From GCA-2737725 sp033763995 (lineage in GTDB: Bacteria > Pseudomonadota > Alphaproteobacteria > Rhodospirillales > Rhodospirillaceae): 64,000 bases of DNA. Numbering within the stretch: the first letter of the stretch is position 1; the number at the start of each line of letters is the position of its first letter. The position numbers and the translations under genes are program-made. This document shows positions 25,838-33,969 of this stretch, piece after piece. Under the pieces are notes generated by a model. It was not told where the DNA came from. It was given only the letters and a program-made list of their open reading frames with translations, and did no database searches. The DNA lies in the NCBI GenBank assembly GCA_033763995.1, contig JANRJL010000034.1, positions 6,123 through 70,122 on the forward strand, read 5' to 3'.

Positions 25838-25876
25838 GCCCACAAGGGGTCAGGGCCCCTTGTTCACAATGTGGGC
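25838..25876. terminator. Nested hairpin between reductase and hydroxylase genes
   Basis: GCCCACA (25838-25844) pairs with TGTGGGC (25870-25876), and inside it CAAGGGG (25843-25849) pairs with CCCCTTG (25856-25862). The two stems share bases, so they may be alternative structures. No T-run follows on the minus strand, so termination is uncertain; it could also be a processing site or a repeat element. Confidence 0.45.
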
Positions 25877-25927
25877 GATGAATTCTGAGCATGAATCGAA
25901 GCGCCCGCGTTATGATGGAGGGGTCCA

Positions 25928-26539
25928 TCAAAACGACCGGAAGGCCCCACCATGAAACAGCAATGGGGCTTTGCCGATGTTGAAGATCCGCTGGACATTG
26001 CCGACGATAATGTCGTGATCGCCGCCCGGATAGCGCGCCCAGACGTCGCACTCCAAATAGGCGATGCAGCCGTCCAGCAGCGGAACGCCGGACCGCCCCT
26101 CGTGCAACGGCACATCCTTGAACTTGTCGGTCGACGACTGCGCCATTTGCCGCGCCAGCGCCTCCTGGTCGCCCGACAGCACGTTCACCGCGAAGGGATC
26201 GTGCAGGCGAAAGCACGCGAAGGCGGGCGTGGTGTTGGCGATGCTCCACAGGATCAGCGGCGGCTCGAGCGAGAGGGAATTGAAGGAATTGACCGTGAGC
26301 CCGACGTGCTCGCCCGCGGGCGTCAGGCTGGTCATGACCGTCACGCCGGTGGCGAATTGGCCCAGGGTCTTGCGGAATTCGCGCCGCGTCTCGTCGTCGA
26401 CCGCGAGGTCGAGGCCCGGGATGCCGTTGATCGCCAGTGGCTTTGTCGAGGGATTTGCCAAGGTTGCGGCCGGAATGAGAGTTGGGCGATGCTGGCGAAT
26501 GGCGCGACTATAAAGCCCCACCCTCCAAGACACAGCCAT
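25928..26539 (-). CDS. Flavin reductase (HpaC-like) domain protein
   Basis: The protein is 203 aa. From residue about 48 it has the FMN-binding split-barrel pattern of flavin:NAD(P)H reductases: RREFRKTLGQFATGVTVMTS, GLTVNSFNSLSLEPPLILWSI and FAVNVLSGDQEALARQMA. The first 45 residues look unconserved, so the start may lie further in. These reductases supply reduced flavin to two-component monooxygenases; the window has such a monooxygenase at 715-1962, though far away. It is divergent from the IclR gene at 26735. The ATG lies in the first of two 12-bp direct repeats. Confidence 0.82.
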   Translation of the reverse strand: MAVSWRVGLYSRAIRQHRPTLIPAATLANPSTKPLAINGIPGLDLAVDDETRREFRKTLGQFATGVTVMTSLTPAGEHVGLTVNSFNSLSLEPPLILWSIANTTPAFACFRLHDPFAVNVLSGDQEALARQMAQSSTDKFKDVPLHEGRSGVPLLDGCIAYLECDVWARYPGGDHDIIVGNVQRIFNIGKAPLLFHGGAFRSF

Positions 26540-26564
26540 TTCGCTAAGCTCGTTTCGCTAAGCT
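26539..26564. repeat. Tandem 12-bp direct repeat in divergent promoter region
   Basis: TTTCGCTAAGCT occurs at 26539-26550 and again at 26553-26564, two bases apart. It overlaps the proposed start of the flavin reductase. Direct repeats of about one helical turn plus can be binding sites for paired regulator dimers; alternatively this is a recent duplication. Confidence 0.6.
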
Positions 26565-26603
26565 AGGGCGGTCCCGGCGCGCCCTAAATGAGGGCAGAAA
26601 ACT

Positions 26604-26622
26604 ATGTCCACCTGTCGGACAT
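26604..26622. promoter_or_regulatory. Candidate IclR operator dyad
   Basis: ATGTCC and GGACAT flank seven bases, the same spacer length as the dyad at 328-352. It lies between the divergent flavin reductase and IclR genes. The arms are short, so this is weaker than the first site. Confidence 0.4.
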
Positions 26623-26734
26623 TGGGCTAGAGTCACCCCGGGACGCGGGCCCGGGCTGGGCTAAACACCGCCGCCGGACGAGAACGGCCTTGGGCCGGAG
26701 CGCCGGCGGCAAAGACAACGGCGGTAGGATCACG

Positions 26735-27553
26735 ATGGCGGACGATCTTGACGATCTCGACGACGCCGGCGGCGACGCGGACTCCGTGCGCCCCATCCGG
26801 GCCCTTATGCGCGGCTTGGACACGCTGCAGGAACTCAACCGCCACAACGGCGCCACGGTCACGGACGTGGCCAAGGCCGTGAAACTGCCGCGCACCACCG
26901 CGTACCGTGTGCTCGAGACCCTGTGCGTGGCGGGTTATGCCCTGCGCGACCCCAGCGACGACCGCTACCGGCTCACGCTCAAGGTGCGCGCGCTCAGCGA
27001 CGGGTTCGACGACGAAGCCTGGGTGCACGACATCGCCAAGCCGCTGCTCAACAAGCTCGGCAAGGAAGTGGTGTGGCCGCTGGCCATCTCGACCCTGCAC
27101 GGCATGTCGATGCTGGTGCGCGAGACCACCGACAAGGACAGCCCCTTGGCGCTGGAGCGCTATTCGGCCGGTGTGCGCGTGCCGGTGCTGGGCAGTTCCT
27201 CGGGCCGCGTGCATCTGGCCTTCTGCAGCGAGGAGCAACGCTCGACGTTGCTCGACGTTCTCACCCGCTCCGACCGCGCCGAAGACAAGATCGCGCGCGA
27301 CAAGGCCCTGGTGAACCGCATTCTCACCGAAGTGCGCAAGAACGGCTGGGCGCTGTTCGACAATCCCGCCATGGCCGAGCTCAACCTCGCCGTGCCGGTG
27401 TTCGCCAAGGGCCGCGTGCTGGCCGGGCTGGTCATGCGTTTCATCCGCTCCGCCATGTCGCCCGATCAGGCGGTGGAGAAGTACGTGCCGTTCCTCAAGC
27501 GCACGGCGGACGAAATCGGCAAGGCCTTCGAGGCCAACCCGCAGCACCAGTGA
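26735..27553 (+). CDS. IclR-family transcriptional regulator
   Basis: The protein is 272 aa from the ATG at 26735. The open frame begins at 26588 but the first 49 residues look random. The winged helix covers about residues 20-75 (RALMRGLDTLQELNRHNGATVTD, LPRTTAYRVLETLCVAG, DRYRLTLKVRAL). The IclR effector domain follows (SSSGRVHLAFCSEEQR, NGWALFDNPAMAELNLAVPVF, YVPFLKRTADEIG). It is divergent from the flavin reductase gene and probably controls the minus-strand cluster. It resembles the partial IclR gene at the window start, including the DNA-recognition helix. Confidence 0.9.
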   Translation: MADDLDDLDDAGGDADSVRPIRALMRGLDTLQELNRHNGATVTDVAKAVKLPRTTAYRVLETLCVAGYALRDPSDDRYRLTLKVRALSDGFDDEAWVHDIAKPLLNKLGKEVVWPLAISTLHGMSMLVRETTDKDSPLALERYSAGVRVPVLGSSSGRVHLAFCSEEQRSTLLDVLTRSDRAEDKIARDKALVNRILTEVRKNGWALFDNPAMAELNLAVPVFAKGRVLAGLVMRFIRSAMSPDQAVEKYVPFLKRTADEIGKAFEANPQHQ

Positions 27554-27616
27554 TGTGCTGGCTGTCATCACCCGCCCCCGGTTCTGCGCAAAACGAAGCC
27601 CGAGTGTTCTGATTTT

Positions 27617-28868
27617 GTAATCACCTGACAGTTTTGGCGCGCCCGAGGACGGGCGCGGGACCGCAAGAGTCCTGCGCGCCCTGTCCTGGGCGTGGCCATG
27701 CCGCTCCTTGGGCGGGTTTAGAATGGAGTTTCCACACACCCATCAGAACCCACAAGGAGACCAACATGACCACGAACGACAAGATAGCACGACGCAAGCT
27801 GAGCCTGCTTGAACTTGCGAGCGATCTGAACAATGTCAGCCGCGCCTGCAAGGTGATCGGCTACAGCCGCCAGCAATTCTATGAGATTCGGCGCAACTTT
27901 CAGACCTATGGCGCCGAAGGGCTGATTGATAAGATTCCCGGCGCGAAGGGACCCCATCCCAACCGGGTGACGGCCGAGATCGAACAGGCCGTCTTGGCCT
28001 ATAGCTTGGAACACCCCTGCCATGGGGCCTTGCGGGTGGCCCAGGACTTGGCCCTGAAGAACGTCCAGGTCAGCTCGACCGGGGTCCGTGGGGTCTGGAC
28101 CCGCCACAACCTGCTGACCAAGCACGAACGGCTGCTGCGCCTGGAACGTCAGCAAGGCGAGCGCAAGATCGAACTGACCGAAGGTCAGATCAGGATGCTG
28201 GAACGCTTCAGTCCCGAGTTCCGCGACCGCCACATCGAAGCCCCGTATACCGGGGCCTTGGTGGGGGTCGACACCTTCTTCGTCGGCGCCATGAAGGGGG
28301 TGGGCAAGATCTATCTGCAAACCGCCATCGACTGCCATTCCCGCCATGCTTGGGCCAGATTGTACACCAACAAGATGCCCGTGACGGCCGTGCATCTGCT
28401 CAACACCGACGTGATCCCGACCTTCGAGGCGCACAACGCCAAGATCGCGACCGTGCTCAGCGACAATGGCCGCGAGTTCTGCGGCCGGCCCGACCATCAT
28501 CCCTACGAGTTGTTCTTGCAGCTCGAGGAGATCGAGCACCGGACCACGCGCGTTAAACGGCCTCAGTCAAACGGCTTCGTCGAGCGCCTGCATCGAACTT
28601 TGCTGGATGAACACTTCCGTGTTGAAGGCCGCAGAACCTGGTTCGAGACCGTCGAGGAGATGCAAATCTCGCTCGACGCCTACCTCATCACGTACAATAC
28701 TCAGCGGCCACACCAGGGTCGCGGCATGAACGGCAGAACGCCGGCCACCGTCTTCGTCGCCGGTCTGCCCGCCAACATCAACAAACCAAAGGAGGAAGCC
28801 GACAGAAAAACCAAACCCAAGAAAGCGGCCTGAACCTGCTCAAACGAGCGGTACTGTCAGGTGATTAC
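27617..28868 (+). mobile_element. IS481-family insertion sequence
   Basis: The terminal inverted repeats are GTAATCACCTGACAGT (27617-27632) and ACTGTCAGGTGATTAC (28853-28868), a perfect 16-bp match, enclosing one DDE transposase gene. No clear target-site duplication is visible at the flanks. It sits exactly at the border between the GC-rich catabolic region and the AT-rich HEPN/DUF262 island. Confidence 0.85.
27766..28833 (+). CDS. IS481-family transposase
   Basis: The protein is 355 aa from the ATG at 27766, which has AAGGAG upstream; the longer open frame from 27634 reads through the left inverted repeat side and is not needed. A helix-turn-helix part (NNVSRACKVIGYSRQQFYEIRR) is followed by the rve integrase core: GVDTFF (first Asp), TVLSDNGREF (second Asp) and HRTTRVKRPQSNGFVERLHRTLLDEHF (Glu), so the DDE triad is complete. 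The C-terminal NTQRPHQGRGMNGRTPA is typical. The frame is intact and probably active. Confidence 0.9.
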   Translation: MTTNDKIARRKLSLLELASDLNNVSRACKVIGYSRQQFYEIRRNFQTYGAEGLIDKIPGAKGPHPNRVTAEIEQAVLAYSLEHPCHGALRVAQDLALKNVQVSSTGVRGVWTRHNLLTKHERLLRLERQQGERKIELTEGQIRMLERFSPEFRDRHIEAPYTGALVGVDTFFVGAMKGVGKIYLQTAIDCHSRHAWARLYTNKMPVTAVHLLNTDVIPTFEAHNAKIATVLSDNGREFCGRPDHHPYELFLQLEEIEHRTTRVKRPQSNGFVERLHRTLLDEHFRVEGRRTWFETVEEMQISLDAYLITYNTQRPHQGRGMNGRTPATVFVAGLPANINKPKEEADRKTKPKKAA

Positions 28869-28981
28869 TGTCTTTGTACAGCCCGAGGATAAACTTTGGC
28901 GGCTGATCCACCTTGCTTTCGAATTCGCTGCGCGACGGACCCCGCATAAATAACGATGTGACCATAGGATTTAGTAAAGGA

Positions 28982-29497
28982 CTAAGCTTCGTCGAATGCT
29001 TGATGAAATGCAAAAAGCACTCGTTTAGCGAAACGGTGGGTCGAGGCAGCTTCCTCTATAGTCGTGCTTCTGACTCCGGAATGCGCAAATGAGTGCCGCC
29101 AACGCAATAACTGTTCGTAACATGTCCCGATATTTTTGCCCAAGCGCTTATCTATGCGTTGAGTTTTACTTAGAAGAACGGCCTTAAATCTCTTTGATAT
29201 TTTCTCTCCGAAAAGCTCGGCATACTTGTGGAGATCACTAATATTTATGCGACTATTCAATTTCTCATAATTGTTCTCAGCAAATTCGCCAAATGCGATG
29301 TGCTGTCTCATTGCATAATTTACTAGTATGCCTTTTACGCAGTTCTCATAACTAGCAACAATCATTACGACCAGGAGACCAGCCAAATCAGCACGAAACT
29401 CCGCAGCAGCCCCAAGCGAGTTCGGAACGAACTTTGCCATTTCTTCGATAAGCTGCTCAGTACGTTGAAAGTGGTAGCCTAGGTCATTCCGTGGCAT
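28982..29497 (-). CDS. HEPN-domain protein (RiboL-PSP / MAE_28990-like)
   Basis: The protein is 171 aa, mostly helical. It carries an RX4H motif, RHSFAHSG near residue 134, the hallmark of HEPN ribonucleases, after a helix with LVVMIVASYENCVKGI. This layout matches the MAE_28990/RiboL-PSP type HEPN group found in toxin-antitoxin and phage-defence settings. It overlaps the upstream DUF262 gene by 14 bp, so the two are surely co-translated. Base composition is far more AT-rich than the flanks (23 G/C in the 60 bases from 29161). Nuclease activity is inferred from the motif. Confidence 0.78.
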   Translation of the reverse strand: MPRNDLGYHFQRTEQLIEEMAKFVPNSLGAAAEFRADLAGLLVVMIVASYENCVKGILVNYAMRQHIAFGEFAENNYEKLNSRINISDLHKYAELFGEKISKRFKAVLLSKTQRIDKRLGKNIGTCYEQLLRWRHSFAHSGVRSTTIEEAASTHRFAKRVLFAFHQAFDEA

Positions 29498-30566
29498 CTG
29501 TGAGGATTCTCTTAGCTGCCGCGAGTCGCGACCTCAGCACTTGAGTGTCTGTGGTAGCTCCCGTTATGTACGGAGTATAGTTAGGATCTCCAAAAAGACG
29601 GCCATACCGGTCTTTAAGTTGATCAGAAGTTATTTCCGGGTTTTCAAGAAGAGTAAGCATTACTGACTCGAGGACTGCTGCATTAATCACGCCCTTTGGC
29701 CGAAAAGGGCGATCCAAAGCTGCATTGACGATCTTTATGACTTCAGGAAGCCGCGCCTTAAACCTAGCTGCTCGCTCTGAATCAAATGATCGATTCGCAG
29801 ACATATTCGTATTTAAATATCTGAGCATCGGTTTTTCGTAGTTCGGCCAATCCTCAAACAATGAAAAGAGTCGCAGGAGCAACTCAACGTCTTTCTGATT
29901 TTTGTGTGGTTTCTCAATTGACAGAATCTTTTGCCAATCCTTCAAAAGATTAAGAGCTTGAAGCTCTTGAACAATATTGCCACGGTAAACTGCATTCCTT
30001 ATTTCTTGCGGCTTTAGCTGGGTGCCGCCTGTGTTAAGTCTTTCAAAAATATGAAAAACGCTGTCGCTTCTTAAGCTAGGTTTTAGCTGCTTAATGTGAA
30101 TTGCTCGAAGTGTCGAATTCTTAAGCTTACGTTGGTCTCGGGGGGAAAGCTCCTCAAACGTCTTGCCGTTATACTCCGACCTCTCAGACAATCCCTTAAG
30201 TCGAAACACTAGGCGACGCGACTGGTTGTCTGGCTCTCCAAAAAAGCCTTCAAAAAAGTACTTCACTGACATAATGCGTTGTTGACCGTCGATCACCTCA
30301 AGTTTGCTATCATCGTTCACGTACAAAAAAATCTGAGGGACGGGCAATCCCATCAAGAACGATTCAATTAGTTTTGAAGCTTGCTCGATTTTCCAAACGT
30401 ATCGGCGTTGGTAAAAAGGGATGATTATGTCGCCGCGCCCTACCTGAGCTGCAAGAAGCTCTAATGGCGGATCTGACGGCGAAACAGAAATATCGAATTC
30501 AACAAATGGAGTATCATCACTTTCGTGCTCAGTTTCAAAGTCACTCCAATTATCGCTATCTGCCAC
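29484..30566 (-). CDS. DUF262-domain (ParB/Srx-like) protein
   Basis: The protein is 360 aa from the GTG at 30566, chosen because GGAGGAG lies 8 bases upstream; an in-frame ATG at 30611 has no ribosome site. DUF262 landmarks are IIPFYQRRYVW, EVIDGQQRIMSV (the DGQQR site) and FERLNTGGTQLKPQEIRNAVYRG. DUF262 domains are found in GmrS-type modification-dependent restriction proteins and SspE, often with NTP hydrolysis. There is no DUF1524 nuclease domain here; the HEPN gene downstream may take that effector role. AT-rich, codon use unlike the neighbours, next to an IS, so acquired by transfer. Confidence 0.82.
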   Translation of the reverse strand: MADSDNWSDFETEHESDDTPFVEFDISVSPSDPPLELLAAQVGRGDIIIPFYQRRYVWKIEQASKLIESFLMGLPVPQIFLYVNDDSKLEVIDGQQRIMSVKYFFEGFFGEPDNQSRRLVFRLKGLSERSEYNGKTFEELSPRDQRKLKNSTLRAIHIKQLKPSLRSDSVFHIFERLNTGGTQLKPQEIRNAVYRGNIVQELQALNLLKDWQKILSIEKPHKNQKDVELLLRLFSLFEDWPNYEKPMLRYLNTNMSANRSFDSERAARFKARLPEVIKIVNAALDRPFRPKGVINAAVLESVMLTLLENPEITSDQLKDRYGRLFGDPNYTPYITGATTDTQVLRSRLAAAKRILTDATE

Positions 30567-30687
30567 TGTTAGTCTCCTCCAAAACGCCCCCAGTTTGTTG
30601 TTATGTCCCAAATTTCAGTCCGAAGTTTCAATTGTAATGTAGACTATCTTGCCATCTATCTGGGCCCAATTCAGTTCATAATCCTAG

Positions 30688-32256
30688 CTACTTCTTCTTC
30701 TCGTCGAGTCCGTGCGCGACCGCCTGCATGGCGCCGGGCAGCGGGGCGTCGTCGAGGATGTCGAGCCCCTGAGCCAAACGCGAGTTCGGCAGGCCGTAGA
30801 ACAGGTACAGCGCCGCGCCAACGGCAAGATACGTCACCAGGATGATCGCCGGGATCGGGTCGCCCGAGGTCGCCTTGACGATGATGTCGATGATCAGCGG
30901 CGCGGCCATGATGCCGGCGAAGATCACGCCCAGGATCGGCATCCACGTGCCGCCCGGCGCGCGGAACGGGCGGTGCATGTCGGGCCGCGTCTTGCGCAGC
31001 CACAACACGCTCACGCAGACAATCCCGAAAGCAAACGCCGTGCCCAGGCTGACGAGATCGCCCAGGATGGTGATGGGCAGCAAGGCCGCCGTCACGGCGA
31101 TGATGCCGCCCAACAGGATGGTGCCGATCCACGGCGTGCGGAATTTCGGATGAACGGTTGAAAACGCGCGCGGCAACAGGCCGTCACGCGCCATGGAGAA
31201 GAAGATGCGCGTCTGGCCGTAGGTCAGGATCAGCATGACCGACGACAGCCCCGCCACCGCGCCGACCTTGATGAAGAACGAGAACGCCGGCATGTCCATG
31301 CGGTCCACGGCGATGGCGATGGGTTCCGGCACGCCCAGCTCGCGGAAGGGCACGATGCCGGTCAGCACCGCGGCCACGGCCATGTAGATCGCCGTGCAGA
31401 CGAACAACGAACCCAATATGCCGAAGGGCATGTCCTTTTTCGGGTCGCGCGCCTCGGCGGCGGCGGTGGAGACCGCCTCGAAGCCGACGTAGGCGAAGAA
31501 GATGACCGAGGCCGCGCGGAACACGCCCTCGACGCCGTATTTGAAACCGCCCTCGTTCTCGGGGATGAACGGCACCCAATTCTCGGCGTTGACGAAGAAC
31601 ACGCCCACCAAGATGAAGGCCAAGAGCACGCCGACCTTGATGAACACGATGACGTTGTTGACGGTGGCGGATTCCGACACGCCGATGACCAACAAGGCGG
31701 TCACCATGAGGATGCCGGCCGCCGCCACCAAATTGATGTCGCCGGTGATACGGAACGCCAAATGGCCCGCCTCGTCGGCGGTGGATTGGATGGTGGAGGC
31801 CGCCAACTCCGGCGGGATCATGATGCTGAAGTCCCGCAAGAAACTCGTGACATAGCCCGACCAGCCGACAGCCACAGTGGCCGCAGCCACACCGTACTCC
31901 AGCACCAAGAGCCAGCCCATCACCCAGGCGAACACCTCGCCCATGGTGGCATAGGAATAAGTGTAAGCGGAACCGGCCACCGGCATGCTGGAAGCCAATT
32001 CGGCATAACACAGGCCGGCAAAGGCGCAGGCCAGGCCCGCGACGACAAACGACAACAGCACGGCCGGACCGGCGAAATTGGCGGCGGCATTGCCGGTCAT
32101 CACATAGATGCCCGCGCCGATGATGCAGCCGATGCCCAGGAATACCAGGTTCCACGGCCCCAGCGTGCGCTTCAAGCTGTGGCTTTGGGACTCCTTCTGG
32201 ATTTGGTCGATGGATTTCTTGATGAATAGCCGGCTGCCGCCTGCTCCATTTGACAT
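30688..32256 (-). CDS. APC-superfamily amino acid permease
   Basis: The protein is 522 aa with about 12-14 membrane segments. The first shows the consensus GIGCIIGAGIYVMTG, followed by YAELASSMPVAGSAYTYSYATMGE, the typical opening of the cationic amino acid transporter (CAT/YhdG) group. It imports or exchanges amino acids across the inner membrane. A second family mark is FFAYVGFEAVSTAAAEARDPKKDMP. Its 3' end lies beside the AT-rich island, 76 bp from the DUF262 open frame. The substrate is not deducible. Confidence 0.9.
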   Translation of the reverse strand: MSNGAGGSRLFIKKSIDQIQKESQSHSLKRTLGPWNLVFLGIGCIIGAGIYVMTGNAAANFAGPAVLLSFVVAGLACAFAGLCYAELASSMPVAGSAYTYSYATMGEVFAWVMGWLLVLEYGVAAATVAVGWSGYVTSFLRDFSIMIPPELAASTIQSTADEAGHLAFRITGDINLVAAAGILMVTALLVIGVSESATVNNVIVFIKVGVLLAFILVGVFFVNAENWVPFIPENEGGFKYGVEGVFRAASVIFFAYVGFEAVSTAAAEARDPKKDMPFGILGSLFVCTAIYMAVAAVLTGIVPFRELGVPEPIAIAVDRMDMPAFSFFIKVGAVAGLSSVMLILTYGQTRIFFSMARDGLLPRAFSTVHPKFRTPWIGTILLGGIIAVTAALLPITILGDLVSLGTAFAFGIVCVSVLWLRKTRPDMHRPFRAPGGTWMPILGVIFAGIMAAPLIIDIIVKATSGDPIPAIILVTYLAVGAALYLFYGLPNSRLAQGLDILDDAPLPGAMQAVAHGLDEKKK

Positions 32257-32547
32257 GCTAGGTTCCCCTCTTGTGGCCTGCCGATCCCCAAACCGGCGAG
32301 GCGAGAATCACGAAGTTGAACAAGACCTTAGAGGCAGTCTCCGGCCGCCGCAATGCGGCAAAGGCTGCCACGCAGCGCCTGGAAAAAAATGCCGAGAGCC
32401 GGGCCCGGCCCGCGGCAATCATGGCGCCGCGCTCCATAACCTCTTGTAAAATATACGATTTCTCATCCCGACGCACTGGCATGACGATTGCAACTCTGAG
32501 GGCGAAGGTCGGGCCGAAGGCCCGATGCCCTGTGGAGAGTTGTGGTC
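32257..32547. other. Intergenic region between permease and DUF-type gene
   Basis: About 290 bases without a convincing gene. Short frames on both strands give no recognisable protein. The last bases GGAGAG before 32548 form the ribosome site of the next gene. No strong repeat was seen. Confidence 0.4.
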
Positions 32548-32979
32548 ATGTCTGTGATTGATTTTATTTCCGTTCGCCGCCGCCAGGACGACGCATTGTC
32601 CGAACCCGGCGGCGCCAAGGCCAAGGCCGGCACGGATCAGACGCGCGCCACCGCGCCCGCGGCGCTGTCGGCCAACCAATTCGCCCGCCATATCTCGCAA
32701 ATCGCCGAGGACGAAATGCGCCGCTCGATCAAGCGCCATGTCGACGTCATCGACCCCCGCGAAATGATCGACCTGGCCAAGATGATGGCCGAGCTGAAGG
32801 CGAAATACATCGCCATGACGCTGACGACCGCCTCCAACCGCACGCCCATGACCGACGCCGAGGTCGAGCAACTCAAGAGCCTGCGGCTGCGCGTGCAAGA
32901 ACTGGAAGCCGCCTATAACGAAGTCAACGAGGCCATCGGCGCGCAGCTCGTCGAGGTTCGCGGCGTCTCGCGCGAATAG
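32548..32979 (+). CDS. Hypothetical protein with C-terminal coiled coil
   Basis: The protein is 143 aa from the ATG at 32548, preceded by GGAGAG. A Ser/Ala-rich first part is followed by ANQFARHISQIAEDEMRRSIKRHVDV and a long charged helix from about residue 70 (LAKMMAELKAKYIAM, EVEQLKSLRLRVQELEAAYNEVNEAIG) that should form a coiled coil. No signal, no membrane segment, no known family. It ends ahead of a strong terminator, so it is a single-gene unit. Confidence 0.65.
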   Translation: MSVIDFISVRRRQDDALSEPGGAKAKAGTDQTRATAPAALSANQFARHISQIAEDEMRRSIKRHVDVIDPREMIDLAKMMAELKAKYIAMTLTTASNRTPMTDAEVEQLKSLRLRVQELEAAYNEVNEAIGAQLVEVRGVSRE

Positions 32980-33024
32980 CGCGGGATCCCATCCAAGTTT
33001 CGTCACTGAACCGAAGTGACCACA

Positions 33025-33069
33025 GCCCCGGGTTCCCGGCCAGAATGGCCGGGCCGGGGCAACTTTTTT
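33025..33069 (+). terminator. Rho-independent terminator
   Basis: GCCCCGG(G)TTCCCGGCC, loop AGAAT, GGCCGGGCCGGGGC, then AACTTTTTT. The stem has 14 G/C pairs with a small bulge, followed by a run of six T. It closes the transcript of the 32548 gene. Confidence 0.85.
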
Positions 33070-33150
33070 GTGGCCGTCACTTCCCGCTGGTGTCTTCCGG
33101 GCTACGCCCCGCCCCTCTATGTTAATGTCATGCCATAAGGGGACGGGGCC

Positions 33151-33969
33151 ATGACCTTTGATGCGATGATGCGGCGACAATTCTTGGCCGGCGGGCTTAT
33201 GACCGCTGCCGGGACTCTCGCCTGCACGAGAGCCTTCGCGCAGTCGAAGCCCACGGTTCTGGTGGCGGGTGCCAGCGGCGGCACGGGCCGGCTCATCGCC
33301 GCGGCGTTGCTGAAAGAGGGCTTTGCGGTGCGCGGGCTCACTCGCGAGCCCGAGCGCGCCGCGCCCGCCGGCGATCCGGCCATCCAATGGGTCAAGGGCG
33401 ACGTCAAGGACGCGGCGAGTTTGCCGGCCGCCATCGGCGGCGCCAAGATCGTCATGTCCGCCGTCGGCGCGCGCGAGCCGCAAGGCGAGAACCGTCCCGA
33501 AAAAATCGACTGGGAGGGCGTGCGCAACCTGATCGACGCGGCCAAGGCCGCAACTGTCGATCACTTCGTGCTGGAGAGTTCCTGCAACGTCACGATCCCG
33601 GAGCATAACTTCAACAAGATCTTCAACGGCCTGCTGCTGTGGAAATTGAAGTCGGAGGATCATCTGCGCGCCTCCGGCCTCGGCTTCACCATTGTCCGTC
33701 CGCCGCAGTTGCTTGACGAGCCCGGCGGCCTCAAGGGCATCCGGTTCCAGCAGGGCGACCTGGGCGGGCCGGGCCAAATCGCGCGAGCCGACGTGGCGGC
33801 GGTGATGACGGCCGCCCTCTCCCACCGCGCGGCGCGCAACACGACCTTCGAAATTTTCGGTGACGACAGCCGGCCGCCCGGCGCATGGCGCGAATCCTTT
33901 ACCGCGCTGAAGCCGGGATGTTTCGACCGGCCGTCCTGCGGCTTGCCGGCCCAGGAGGAACCGCGATGA
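33151..33969 (+). CDS. NAD(P)-binding (NmrA/extended SDR) protein with Tat signal
   Basis: The protein is 272 aa. Residues 7-31 form a clear twin-arginine signal (MMRRQFLAGGLMTAAG...RAFAQS). The mature part has GASGGTGRLIAAALL, the cofactor loop of extended SDRs, and VRGLTREPERA. No YxxxK pair is evident, as in NmrA-type redox sensors and isoflavone-reductase-like proteins. It overlaps the next NmrA-like gene by ATGA, so the pair is translationally coupled: one exported, one cytoplasmic. It adds to the exported NAD-fold proteins of the window. Confidence 0.85.
   Translation: MTFDAMMRRQFLAGGLMTAAGTLACTRAFAQSKPTVLVAGASGGTGRLIAAALLKEGFAVRGLTREPERAAPAGDPAIQWVKGDVKDAASLPAAIGGAKIVMSAVGAREPQGENRPEKIDWEGVRNLIDAAKAATVDHFVLESSCNVTIPEHNFNKIFNGLLLWKLKSEDHLRASGLGFTIVRPPQLLDEPGGLKGIRFQQGDLGGPGQIARADVAAVMTAALSHRAARNTTFEIFGDDSRPPGAWRESFTALKPGCFDRPSCGLPAQEEPR

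Noticed and set aside
27600..28880. Target-site duplication of the IS481 element
   Set aside because: The bases next to the two inverted repeats do not match convincingly.
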